DNA of 64,000 nucleotides, from positions 2,085,181 through 2,149,180 of the forward strand of contig NW_011887292.1 in NCBI RefSeq assembly GCF_000151315.2, read 5' to 3'. Below are positions 8,857 through 22,671 of the stretch, in pieces. This DNA comes from Capsaspora owczarzaki ATCC 30864. Lineage: Eukaryota > Opisthokonta > Filasterea. The stretch's first letter is position 1. Each line of letters begins with the position of its first letter. The position numbers and the translations under genes were made by a program. Under the pieces are notes generated by a model, which was given only the letters and a program-made list of their open reading frames with translations, was not told the DNA's origin and made no database searches.

Positions 8857-11488
8857 ATGGATCCGTTGAACGTCTACAAGCCTGAAGTGCCAGTGAGATC
8901 GCTGCCAGTGTGGCAGGATTCCCTGACGACACCCAGCACAGCAGCATCGACCTCCTCGCGCAAGGCCAGCAAGTTTGTCTTTGACGAGCAGATCAATCGC
9001 AAAGTCGTTCTCTGGTAAGTGCAAGATGAAGGAAAAAAAAAAAACGAAAAAAACAGGGAAAAAAAAAAGGCCAAAAGCTCAGAGTCGGAGCTCAAAAGTC
9101 GCACTCTGTGCGCGCAGAGATCGCGATTTCCATCGGAGTGCAAGTTCCATTCTGGTGGTGGTGGTGGTGTGCGATGCTCAACACACACAGGCAGCCCCAT
9201 TGAACTGTTCGCCGTCTGGCTTTGCGGTTCCATTGACTCCAATTCTACCGTCCCCCTTTGTCCCTTTCCCTTTCGCTTTCCCCCCTCTGATGCGGCGGCC
9301 CCATTCTCGACGTCACCAGGCGGCTGCACACAATGCTTACTCTTGCGTTTGGACGCGTCTGATGATGGGGGTCGCGGTTCCCTCGTCCAACGCCTCGGAC
9401 ACTCCGTTTTTTCTTTTTCTTTTCGGTCCTCGTGCTGCTGCACTCCACGCCACTCTCTACTCGCTCTGGCCTAGGACACACACATCCACTCACTACCATT
9501 GCCTTTGCCATCTCATTTGCTCGTGTCTGATCAGGGAGGGCGACATTACGTCCCTGAGCGTCGATGCCATTGTCAACTCGACCAACGAGGCACTCCGCGA
9601 CAAGAATCCCCTCAGTGAGTACATCTTTGCCCGCGCTGGCCCCGAGCTCAGGGCAGAGTGCGACCGCCTCGAGGGCTGCCGCACCGGGGAGGCCAAGCTT
9701 TCCAAGGGCTGCGATCTGCCGGCCAAGCACATCATCCACACGGTCGGTCCGCGCTACAATGTCAAGTACCGCACTGCCGCCGAGTCGGCGCTCTACAACT
9801 GCTATCGCAACATCCTCCAGCTTATGGCGGAGAGCAAGCTTCACACCGTTGCTCTCTGCGTGATCAACTCGGTTCGTCGCGGTTTCCCGCCAGAAGTTGG
9901 CGCTCACATTGCTCTTCGTACGTCCCTTCCCTGCCCCCCCCGCCCCGAGCGTTGAACACGTTGGGGCCTGTAGCCGGTGTTGTTGTGTGTCCTTTTAACA
10001 TGTTCTCATTGTGACCTGGTATTCGTGGGCCATGCTTGTTTTTTTTTTTTTTTTTTTTGACAGGCACCGTGCGGAGATATCTGGAAAAGTTTGGCGACGC
10101 GATTCATCTTGTTGTGTTTGCCGTCGAGCCTGGGGATCGCGAGTACTATGACCCGCTCATGCCGCTGTACTTTCCGCGATCCATCGAGGAAGAGCAAGCT
10201 GCCATTAGCCAGCTTCCCGCGGACACTGGTGCGTGAATCGTCGGTTGTTTCCCTCTGGAGTTTGGGGCGGAGTCTTCTTTTCCGTGTGTAACTCAACTTT
10301 GGTGCGATGGCTGTTGCTTCTTCCTTTTGATCCCTCTTTCAGGCAACGAGTTTGGTGAACCTGTGATTGAAGAACGCAAAATCCGCATCGTAGATACTCC
10401 TCTCGGTGAGCGAATGATGCTGCGCGTTGGGTCTCTGTCGTTCTTGATCTCCCCGACTCATGTGCATTCTCATCTTTGCACACAGTTCTTGGTTCGGCCC
10501 ACGATACGGCTGAATTGCCCGAGGTATTACAAGAGGTTGCATCCGCGAAGGCGTTCACCTCCATGTCTGGCGACCACGACGCAGTCCGACGCGAACAATT
10601 GAAGCTGCGTCCTCAAGCAGAAGCCGAAGAGGTGTGTGCACCAAAACAGTACTTTGATATTTGGACCTTCCTGTTTTGTTCCCTCTTGAACTCACATTTC
10701 TTCCATTTCTTTCATTTCCTCCAGCTCGAAAACGCGCGTCGGTACCAGCGCTGGCTGCAACACGCAAAGTCGCAAGACTTGACAGACCTCGCCAAGTATC
10801 GCATGATTTACCAGTCTGGTGTCGACTCGCTGGGCCGGCCTGTGGTGCTTTTCATCGGCAAGTACTTCCCGGCCAACCGCGTCGACCTCGAGCGCGCGAT
10901 TTCCTACTTTATCACCGTGATGGACTCGATTGCCAATCGCGAGTTTGTGTTTGTGTACTTTCACACCGAGACGGCTTCTGAAAACCACCCCGATTTTTCT
11001 TGGCTGAAGCAAATTTATCAGATTGTTGATCACCGGTACGTGTTGCTCATCGCGTTGGTAAAAGGTCTTTGGGTTTTTTTTCTGTCACTCACCCCCGCAT
11101 TCTCACTTCCCTCACCTCGCAGCTACAAGCGCAACGCACGAGCAATCTACATTGTGCACCCCACATTCCTGACCAAGTGCGTGACTTGGTTCTTCACCAC
11201 GTTCACCGCTTCCAACATTAAGGAGAAGGTCATCAACATTGAAAATGTGACGTATCTCTACAACTTTATCAGCCCCGATCAACTTGATATTCCGTCTTTT
11301 GTTCTCGAGTAAGTGGGATTGGACTGTTGGAGCACGATCGCGATGATGAATGATAAGTCGCACTCACTTCTCCGCGTTGCTTTCCCTTCCAATTCAGGTA
11401 TGACATTCGCGTCAACGGTGCCCCAGCAACCATTGCTACACACCGAGCCGCAGTCGCTTCGAGCTCTAGCCATACCGATGATCTTTAA
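8857..11488 (+). CDS. GDAP2: GDAP2 orthologue: macro domain plus CRAL-TRIO domain
   Basis: Eight exons: 8857-9014, 9535-9917, 10064-10228, 10343-10405, 10486-10631, 10725-11035, 11123-11308 and 11398-11488. All phases agree, giving 500 aa (human 497). The start MDPLNVYKPE resembles human MDPLGAPSQ. Residues about 55-210 form a macro (ADP-ribose-binding type) domain with VDAIVNSTNEAL, GCRTGEAKLSKG and HIIHTVGPRY. Residues about 310-470 form a CRAL-TRIO lipid-binding domain (YQSGVDSLGRPVVLFIGKYF, VHPTFLTKCVTWFFTTF). The YFPRS, PADTG and FVLEYD segments align with the human protein. The molecular role is not settled in any organism. Intron 2 has a run of 20 T directly before its acceptor. The gene converges on the SET-domain gene 278 bases downstream. 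Confidence 0.95.
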
Positions 11489-11765
11489 CATTGATTGTTT
11501 CATTTCGACCGCCCTATCTCGTTTTTTTGTTGTTTCCCCCCCCCCCGGCCCGCTCCCGCACGCCTCACTCGCTCTCCTCATGTTTTTGCTTGCTATGTAT
11601 GCTCCCGTCACACTTACACAAGAACGAACGGACCTCCACTGACTTTCATGTCGCTGTTGTGACACTCCAATGTTCTCGAAAGCCTCAATATATTCGATTC
11701 TTGGCTGGCAAAAGCACACGTTCCATCAAACACAAGCCCTTCCTAACACTACTAAGCGCCACACT

Positions 11766-14700
11766 TTAAGCCGAAAGCTGAGCTTCCGCGTCTCGCACAA
11801 TCTCAAGCCGGCCACGCAAAATTGTCTGGATGGTCGTTTTGCACACCGTGCTCCACCCTTGTTCGATTGCAAGTTCATCCAGGAGCTGCAATGATCCGGC
11901 GAGATCTGTGTGGATGCGTGCGAGGGCCACTTGCAGAGCACGCGCGCCCAATCGCTTCAAGTAACCAGGAATCGGCACGGCGGCAAGAAAAGCATGCGGG
12001 CACAGATGCGGAGGGTTTTCTTCGTCTCGCGACGACACTGACGTAAACGAGATGGTCGTGGTCGGCAGGGCTTCGGCAGAAGCAGCAGCTCCGCCGTTCA
12101 GGTCAGAGGGCGAAAGGGCAGACGCACCAGGCGCAAGCACGAAACTGTCCTCATCCATTTGCATGGACATGGCCAAAGTGCTACTCTCCGGCTGCGCCAC
12201 CTCGTTCTTGCAGGCGGTCGTCTGGAGCGAGGCAGCCTGCCCGTACCCAGGATCGGAGGGAGAGTGATCCCGGAAACCCACAGGTACGCCGTTTAGCATC
12301 AGCGGGTTGGCAGACGAGCCAAGTTCAAAGCACACGGCATCCGAGCTTCGTTGCTGACGGTACGTGGTCGATGCCTCAGCAAACTGCTCCCGAAGATAGG
12401 AGCACTGGATGCGACTCAGACACAAGAGGACGGCGAGTTGCTTGAGCTTGAGCGGAATGGCGACAGGGCTGGTGGCAAATCGTGCTCCCGACGCACCATA
12501 TTCTCGTCCAAGGACAAGGCTCGTCTGTGCCGGATCAAAGCCAAAGGCCGCGAGAGTGTCGGAAATGTACTTTGGCAAGCGACGCAGAACAGAATGGAGA
12601 TTCTCTGCCCCGCCAGCTGGCGTGGCTTCGTCAGCTTCTGCAGCAGCGCTGTTCTCCTCTGCGTCCTCATCATCCTCAGTGGTGGCGTCCCAACCACTGT
12701 CGGGTGCGTCTTGCCAGTCGTCACAAAACAAAGTGGGCGGATACGCGGTCTTGCCACTGGCAACACGCTGGCGCGCGGCCGCGATTTCACTCGCAGCCGC
12801 ATCGAATAGATAGCTGATCGGAACCGCAACAGTGTCCGTTGGGTTGGCAATCGTTGAGGAGAGCACAAGTCCGTGCCGCGCCAGCAGGGCCAAGTGATCG
12901 TTGTCGTTGTAGTTCAGGTAGAGCTCGTGCGAAGACGTGGCCGCGGGTCCATTCAACGCCACACAAAAGGATCGCGACTCGAACGCAGTGCACGCCAAGT
13001 GCGAGTGACGCGGCTTGAGCAGAAGCGGCGGCAGAATGGTCTCGGCAGGACTGCCTGGGTGCAGCGGTAGATCGATTGCAAGCGAGCCCACCACCATCAT
13101 GGCCCAACGGAAGAGCTCACGGGTGAAGCCAGACTCTAGGTCGGACATGCCGTCAATTTGAAAGAGAGCAGGGAACAATTCATCGTACAGCTCGTCGTAA
13201 TCTCTGGACGGCCGCAGCACTGGGTCGAAAATGCGTCGTGCACCACTGGAGGCACGAGCGAGAATGGCAGAATCTGGTTTGCTATGTTGAGGAGGAAAAT
13301 GTATGGAAAAGTCAGCACTGGCAGCAGTCAAAACAAAACGCAAAAAAAAATCAAGACTCCAAACCCCCCCCCTACGACCAAGCACAGCAACGAGAAAGCA
13401 CCGCTCTTACCATGACAAGAACGGAGTGAGCTCACTGGAGTGAAATTCAACGGCAAGAATAAAGCGACTGAACGGCGACTCCGAGTTGCGCATGCGCTCA
13501 GCAAGAAGGTAGAGCGCAATTTCCACATCGGGCTCAAGGCCGTCCACATGGTCCAGGCCAGGGAGCAAGCGTGAAGCGCGAATGCTGGCTCTTGTAATGC
13601 ACGCTGAAGAAGCCAGAAGCAATTGCGAAAACCCATGTTGGGCAATCGCTCCGATGCCGTTCTGAGGAATCGCAAGTGTGTAGTGGAAGGGCGGCTGCGT
13701 GCGCTCGCGCAACTGTACCACAGCCATGGCTGCAACGGCATCCACTTCCGTCCGAAGCGGGTCCTGGCGCACCAAGTAACCATCAGTTTCGGCCGCCTTG
13801 CTGACAGACTCAATGTTGCGAGCCGTTCGCCACGCAATGAGATTGGAGCATGCGAGCAAAATGCTTCGTTGTCCGACTCGGTACGTGAGCGCCAATCGGA
13901 CGTGATAGTCCAGGCTGGGCTGCAGCAGCAAGCCACGATCAAAGCCATCCCTGGACTCCCCGCCCAGCTGCACAAGACGTGTGAGGAGCAATGTGCTCAG
14001 CGTGCGGAGCATGCGAGTTTCGTTGGCAAGGGACACGCGATCAGTCAGGTCTGCTTGCTGCGGGGTCGAGTACATGCAAATCTCCGCAGGTGTCATCACG
14101 AGGACACGCAGGGCGCTAAACAGCTCCACAGGGACGGAGCGATTGTGCAGAAAGTGAGTCAGCGACAGTCCGTGCCAACGCAGGATGGCCAGCTTGGCCT
14201 CGCCATCCGGATCATTGCCCACGGTAAGCTGAATTTTGACGTGATCAGCTTCGTTGTTTGGCAGACAAAACCCGTAGCCCATCAACAGCTCTTCGTTGCT
14301 CTTTGGGCCATAGTTGTTGTACACCTGCTCGCCCTTGCGCACCTTTGCGCCAGTAAAGAAGCGGACGGAGGTCTCGTCGGTAAACCAAGTGATGGATGCG
14401 CCAAACTGGTGGTTCATCATGTCCAACAGCGGCAGCAGGCACTCGACGCACGGTTCCTTCATGGGGTTGCCGATTGCGTGCGACTCGACACCCGTGGTTG
14501 GGTTGACTGTGACGCGCAGGGGAAACGCGCGCGAGGAGCAGGTCGAAAACGCCCACAGATACGCTTCATACGTGAACACGTCCTTTGGGAACAGAGCTGG
14601 CTGCTCGCGAGACAGGACGGGAAAGACATTCAGGAACTGGTTTCGGACTTGGTTCCGGCGCTCCTGGATGTAACCGCCAATGTTTGTGCCGTCGAGGTGA

Positions 14701-15461
14701 TCGAGCTCGGCATCGTTCCACCACAGCGGGTCTGAGTAAGTCTGTGGTAGAATGTTTATGTAGTGGTAGAATGGCGAGTCCAGCTTGCCCCGGTTGGCAA
14801 TGAGGTAGGCGCAAATCAGCGTTCGGCCGGGAATCGGAGTCACGCCGCGGCGCTTGAGCATGGGACTGCTCAGCATTGCCATCCCGACCGGCGACCTCGA
14901 TGCGAGTTGCTCGCTGATAATCGTGGCAATGGGCATGGACGCCAGCTCGTCCCCAGGCGCGAGGTCGCACGTCGCAAAGAACCCGCGGTCACCTTCCGGT
15001 CCCGTTGTGCGCAGCTCAATCTTGTCAAACACGCCACCGGCCATGTCGCGAGCCCAGCTGAGAAAGTTTGTCATGCGCGTCTCGGGCGTGTCGGGTTGCT
15101 CCACCGGCAGCTGAGTCATGGTGGTCTCGCCTTGGTTTGGCTGTTGCTCCTCCCCCAGCTGCTGCCGTTGCTCCTGCTCCACGTCTTCATCGTCCGACGA
15201 CGACGACGACGGGCGGCGGATGCGAGTGCGCTTGTGATCTGTTGTTGGCCGTCCGTCCTCCTTCTCCTGCTGCGCCTCGTCCCGTGTGCTGCTCATGGAG
15301 CGGGGGCGCACATGTCGCCCAGCAGCTGGCGGCGAGGCCAACTCCTCAAGCTCATGCTGATGCTCATGCTCATGCTGGTGCTCCTGGTCGTTGCTCACTG
15401 TTGTCGCGGTTGCCGCCGTGTCCATGTCCTCCTCACTGAGCCGTGCTGTTCGCTGGCTCAT
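11766..15461 (-). CDS. Tandem SET-module protein (SETD3/SETD4-type), second module degenerate
   Basis: Two exons, 15461-13411 and 13281-11766, join in phase 2 (acceptor AACATAG; the alternative AG four codons on would create a stop). Product 1188 aa. The N terminus (about 1-130) is low complexity: EH repeats, a Ser/Asp run and Gln/Glu. Residues about 140-460 are a SET module of the Rubisco-LSMT/SETD3/SETD4 class: RGFFATCDLAPGDEL, PFYHYINILP, LLPLLDMMNHQFGAS (the NH motif of the methyl-donor site), VYNNYGPKSNEELLMGYGF. A substrate-binding-like helical region follows. About residues 600-950 repeat the same order of elements in weakened form: LYLLAERMRNSESPFSRFIL, ELYLNYNDNDHLALLARHGL, IANPTD. 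The NH motif is not visible there. Predicted lysine- or histidine-methyltransferase; target unknown. Confidence 0.85.
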
Positions 15462-15880
15462 CGTTGTGTGATGTACTGATGACAGCAAACGAGAGTTTTT
15501 TGGTTTTGTTGGTTTTTTAGAAGAGTGAAATCCTCGAAGCATCATCCAAGCGAGCCTCCCGTTCATCGGACATGCAATGCACAGTTTACTCTGCAAAAAA
15601 GACAGGGTATTTGACAGTTACGCAGCGGAACGTCGATCATTGGGGCTGTCTGATTCTTCAGTTATTATGAGTAGAAATCTGAGCTTTCGTTCTCGCTCCA
15701 GCTAGTTGTTCACCGACCTCACGAAATTCCTGCTTCCGGGGTCTTTGTTTGTGTCATGTTTGTCTTTGGTGTTGTTGTTGTTGTTGTTGTGTGTTGTTGT
15801 TGTCTGCTACCCACGGTCTCAGCGCAAGGTCCAGTCCTCTCAGATTTCTTCTTCCCATCCGCTTTTACTCTGTTAGTAAA
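15462..15880. promoter_or_regulatory. Head-to-head promoter region, SET-protein gene / SAP18
   Basis: 419 bases between the start codons of two divergent genes. A (GTT)n-rich stretch at about 15770-15803 lies in the likely SAP18 leader. No other gene seen. Confidence 0.55.
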
Positions 15881-16849
15881 ATGTCGCGCCGAGGCGAAAC
15901 GTCCGTCTTTGCAGGGCAGGTGCAGCCGCCGCGTAATCTGGACGAGGTCCCTGTGATTGACCGCGAGAAGGTACTGAGCATGGTCATCTCGACCATTGAC
16001 TTGGCTAGCGTTGTGATTGCTGAGATCTCTCGCGTCTTCTGCTGCTGCTCACCTTTCGGTTTCTGGTGTTCGACCACCGACGGCAGCTCTGCCCGTTCCT
16101 CTTGCGCGTCTTTGTTCAGCCACACAACCACCACAGGTGAGTTAGTTACTGTCCACTCCAGATGTGCAAAGTGCAGGACGACTTGGCGCCGAATGCTCAC
16201 ACACAACTCGGCTCGTTTTGCGTTGTGGATGTGGTACCATCAGGCCAGCCGAGTTTGACGCAGGTGCACTCCCAACACGTGACGAGTTGCAAGTCTACAC
16301 ATGGTAAGGCGCTCATTGACCAAGTGGGGTGGAGGTGGGCAAGTGGGTCGTTGCGTTGTCGATCTGCTCGTCGCTCTCTCGACCGCCTCCTAACCACCAC
16401 CGGCGCTCGCGGTGATTGTGATTTTGTATAACAGGCAAGACGCTACGCTTCTTGAGATTGCCACCATCATTCGCTCCGTTTACCCGGCGGCCACGGATCG
16501 CGATACCCGTTTCTCGTTGCGCCGTGTTTACTTTGAGCACGGCCGCTCCAGCTACCGCGATTTGGGCGTCGTTACCCCTGGCCGCAAGGGAAACGACGAT
16601 GCCTCCACGCTCTGGTCGACCGACTTCCACATTGGCGACTACATGGACATTGCCGTCATCCCTCCGGGCAGCCAGCGCTTCCGAAACAATGCCGCTGGAA
16701 ACAATCCTGGCGGTCGGCCCGACATTGACCACCAGCGCTGGGATGATGCGCGCAAGGAAGACACTCGTCGGGACAACCCTCGCCGCAACGACGATCGTCG
16801 CAATGATGGCCGTCGCAATAAAGACAGCTCTCGAGGTGGTCGTTGGTAA
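15881..16849 (+). CDS. SAP18: SAP18, Sin3-associated / exon-junction ASAP complex subunit
   Basis: Four exons: 15881-15970, 16087-16136, 16244-16303 and 16435-16849, phases 0, 2 and 2, 204 aa. Human SAP18 (153 aa) works in the Sin3 histone deacetylase complex and in the ASAP/PSAP splicing complexes. The exons read PVIDREK / LCPFLLRVFVQPHNHH / AEFDAGALPTRDELQVYTW / QDATLLEIATIIRSVYP, each aligning with human IDREK, PLLLRVF, MDEFSRGNVPSSELQIYTW and MDATLKELTSLVKEVYP. LGVVTPGRKGNDDASTL and FHIGDYMDIAVIPP follow. The C-terminal tail of about 60 residues is Arg/Asp/Asn-rich (RRDNPRRNDDRRND), longer than in animals, and may bind RNA or partners. Confidence 0.95.
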
Positions 16850-17266
16850 TTTTCTTGCTGTTTTTTTCTTTCTTCTTTGTCTTGGATGACAGTTGTTCAG
16901 TGTTCTGTTGTTATTGATACATTCCGTCAAGTATTGTACTACCAAACACACGTCCGATAGAGTATGAGCAGATTGGACCGAACCTTTTGAAGGGCAACCT
17001 TTACTCACATCGATGGCAAGATACAAACATCGAAGTGGGAACGACGCTGACTACGCGAGTAAGTTGCCGTGCCTTTGTTGTTGGTAAGAAAGCTATTTTT
17101 GTATTGATGAAACACACAAACACACAAACGACAAAGCATTACGATCGGCAAGAACGAAGAACGATTCATACATTTGGATTGGAATGAAAACAAAGACCTA
17201 GCACGACCAAGGCAAGAAAGCCGTTTCCCCCCTTGTCACAAACGTCGTTGCAGGGGGTTTTTTTTT
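16850..17266. other. Convergent intergenic region SAP18 / STIP1
   Basis: 417 bases holding the two 3' ends. I see no further gene or repeat. Confidence 0.5.
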
Positions 17267-19312
17267 TCAGCGAACCTTGATGATGCCGGCCGAGATGAGC
17301 TTTTGAATCTTGCGAGCGACTTCGGGATTCTTCATGTGGGCAGCAGCGGCAACGGGGTCGCCAGTCATTTGCTCGAGAATTTGGCGCATGACGGGGTCGG
17401 CCATGATTTCGCGCAGCTCTGGGTCGGCCATGGCGCGCTGTGCAATCTCCTCTTCGGAGGCGTTCTCGTTGCTGTTGTGGTTGCGCATGATGGCCTGGCG
17501 GCATTGAGCCATGCCCTCCTCGGCGATCTGCTTGGCAGTGGGATCCTCGAGCTTGCTAATCTTGTCGTACGTCTCCATGGCGGCAGCAAAGTCCTTGCGG
17601 GCAATCTGCACGGTCGCCTTGCGCTGATAGCCCTTGATGAAGGTGGGATCAAGACGGATGCACTCGTCAGCGTCCTTGGCGGCCAGCGGCAGCTCGAGAA
17701 TCTTGGTGTAGCAAGCAGCGCGGTTGGAGTACAGCTTGGCATCGGAGGGGTTGCGCTTGATGGCTTCAGAGTACTCGCCGATGGCGTTGATAAAGTCCGA
17801 GCTCTTGAACAGCGCATTGCCGCGCTCACGAGCCTCGGCAGACTTGGCGACATCAATGTAGTCGGTCTTCTTCTTGAGCTCAATCTCCTTCTCGAGCAAC
17901 TGCTTCTTCTCGTTGACTTCGGGGTTGCGGTGCTCGGAAAGCGACTTGTTGAAAAAGTTGAGCGCCTCCGTCAGCTTGCCCTGCTTCTGGGCAGCAGAGC
18001 CGGCGCGCGAGAGCGCCTTTGCAATCAGCTTAAAGTCAGCGCGGTTTTCGCGGCCGACTTCAACCGCCTTTGCGCAGTCCTCGAGGCAGAGGTCGTAGGC
18101 GCCGCTCTCAAAGTGCACAGCAGCACGGTTGTTGAGGTAGACAATGTTGGTGGGCACCAGCTCGTACGCAGCAGTGTAGTGCTTTGCGGCAGTCGCAAAA
18201 TCGCGCTTCTTGTACGCTGCAGTGCCCAGCTCCTTTTCCTTCTCGGCTTGCGCGTTCACCTTTTGCTCTTCAGTGACGGGCTCACTTGCGGCGGGTGCGG
18301 GCGCAGCAGCTGCTGCTGGTTTGCTGGCGCTGGCGCTGGTGCTAGGCTTGGCAGGGCCGTGGGAATGGCCGTGGCCTTCGCTGCCATCGTGGGAATGACC
18401 GTGGCCCTCGCTGCCGTCGTGCGCGTGGCCATGGCCGGCGTTGGCCTCCTCTTCCTCAGCAGCGCCGGCAGAGCTCAAAAGAACGTTCAGCACGGCCGAG
18501 AAGCGAGGGTCTTGCAGGTACTTGGACATGGAGGAGGGGTTCTTGACAACGTCAGCCATGATGAGTTGGAAGTCGGGCTCCTGCATGTACTTGCGCGTGG
18601 TGGGGTGCACAAGCAGCTGTTGGAGGTTTTGGGGCGCAAAGATTTGCTTGAAGGCGTCTGCAAGAAGAGCAACAGTGACACGAGCAGCAGTGAGCACCTG
18701 AGCAAAGAAGCTATTTGGGCTGCGCATTCGCAGGAAGACAAACAATCCTCCCCCCCCCTCTTAAAGAACACGGAGCGAAAACATTGACGAAAACGTTTGC
18801 GAAAAAAAAAAAAAAAAGCTACCACAAACCCCACTCAAACTCACCGCTCAAGGGCATGCTGCCGGCAGAGGCAATAGCAGCAGCAACATCTTGCAGACCC
18901 TGCTTGAGGCTTGCATTGGCGGGCTCGATCTCGAGGCCGGCCTTGTACGCCTGCTCGGCCTCCTCGAGATTGCCGAGGAAGAAGTGGGCCGCGCCGCGAC
19001 GCGAGTAGCCCTTGGCCCAGTCGGGCTTGATGGCGATGCACTTGTCGGCATCCTCGAGGGCCTTCTTGTAGTCCTTCATGCCCGCATACGCACCCGAGCG
19101 GTTGCTGAACAGGACGTGGTTGGTGCCATCGCACGCAATGGCGCTCGAGAACAGCTCGACGGCCTTCTCAAAGTTGCCCGCAGTGAATGCAGTGTTGCCC
19201 TCTGCCTTGAATTGGTCAGCCTGAAAACCAACAAAGCAGTGTTGAGTGAGTGAAACGAAAGACCTTTCATCTTCAAAAGAACAAAACAAAAGAGAAATGA
19301 TTTTGGACCACC

Positions 19313-19368
<56 letters not shown>

Positions 19369-19747
19369 CACATGCGTTTTTGTATGGGGTTTGCATTACG
19401 CATCGATGTTTGGACCCTTCTCAATGGCGCGAGGGCTGCCCCCGATCCAATGAGGCAAGAACGCCGAGAGATTGAGATGGAATAGAGAGCGAAGAAAGAA
19501 GGGAGACAGCCGAAAAGGACAGAGTGCAAATTTGGCTGCGCTCAGCACGGAAGCTGCTGGAAGGTTGGTTTTGTGTCTTGGATGACCATCGCTGGGGGCA
19601 CTGCCAGCGAGGAAAGCAAATGACGGATGCGCTGGGAATGAACACAGGTTTGCATTGCGTTATTACGGCTGCACTCCGAGCGGGAGAAGTGGAGCGACAG
19701 AGAGCGAGACAGAGCGCAGAGTGAGTCACCTTCGCCTTGTCAGTCAT
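17267..19747 (-). CDS. STIP1: STIP1/HOP Hsp70-Hsp90 organising co-chaperone
   Basis: Three exons: 19747-19730 (six codons, MTDKAK), 19220-18845 and 18657-17267, 594 aa (human 543). The order is TPR1 (ADQFKAEGNTAFTAGNFEKA onward), DP1 (PTTRKYMQEPDFQLIMADV, LQDPRFSAVLNVLL), TPR2A (EKELGTAAYKKRDFATAAKHY), TPR2B (ARERGNALFKSSDFINAIGEY, LYSNRAACYTKILELPLA, TFIKGYQRKATVQI) and DP2 (MADPELREIMADPVMRQILEQM), ending IIKVR like animal HOP. It passes clients from Hsp70 to Hsp90 in the cytosol. Unusual: the DP1-TPR2A linker carries a His/Gly repeat (GHGHAHDGSEGHGHSHDGSE, then another GHGHSH), where animals have a Pro/Glu linker. Intron 1 contains a 54-base T run on the sense strand. Confidence 0.97.
19314..19367. 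repeat. 54-base A/T homopolymer in STIP1 intron 1
   Basis: Uninterrupted A run on the plus strand (T on the sense strand of STIP1), about 90 bases upstream of the intron acceptor. No target-site duplication or reverse-transcriptase sequence is seen next to it, so it does not look like a retroposon tail. Confidence 0.95.
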
Positions 19748-19910
19748 TTGTGTGCGCGTTGTAATGAAAACGAAATTTCTGAGACTGAGCACTTGAATGA
19801 AACTTGAAGCAAAATGAATGTATTTCGCAAACAAGGCGAGTCTCTGCAGGCAAATGCTCATCACAAACACAAAGCAAAAAAAAAGAACAAAACAATTTGA
19901 CACCAAACAA

Positions 19911-22466
<2,556 letters not shown>

Positions 22467-22671
22467 TTTTGTTCAAAAGAAAAAAAAAAAAGAAAAAAAA
22501 AGATTGAAATGTTTGCACAAGTTGATGCTTTTTCTCAAATTTCGAAATTGGTAGCTCGGTTTGTTCGTGTTGCGCTGCACGGTATTAGGGTAGACAGTTT
22601 ACTCATACAGCGAATGTCAGCGAAACAGTGGGTTGCAAGCCAACCAAGGCGCACGCACAGAGGCCGTTCTT

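Noticed and set aside
13266-13281. Alternative acceptor CAAACCAG for exon 2 of the tandem-SET gene
   Set aside because: Joining there to the TG at the end of exon 1 makes a stop codon; the acceptor eight bases earlier (AACATAG) keeps the frame.
19314-19367. Poly-A tail of a retroposed element
   Set aside because: No target-site duplication, no reverse transcriptase or SINE body, and many comparable runs occur in sense-T orientation in other introns.
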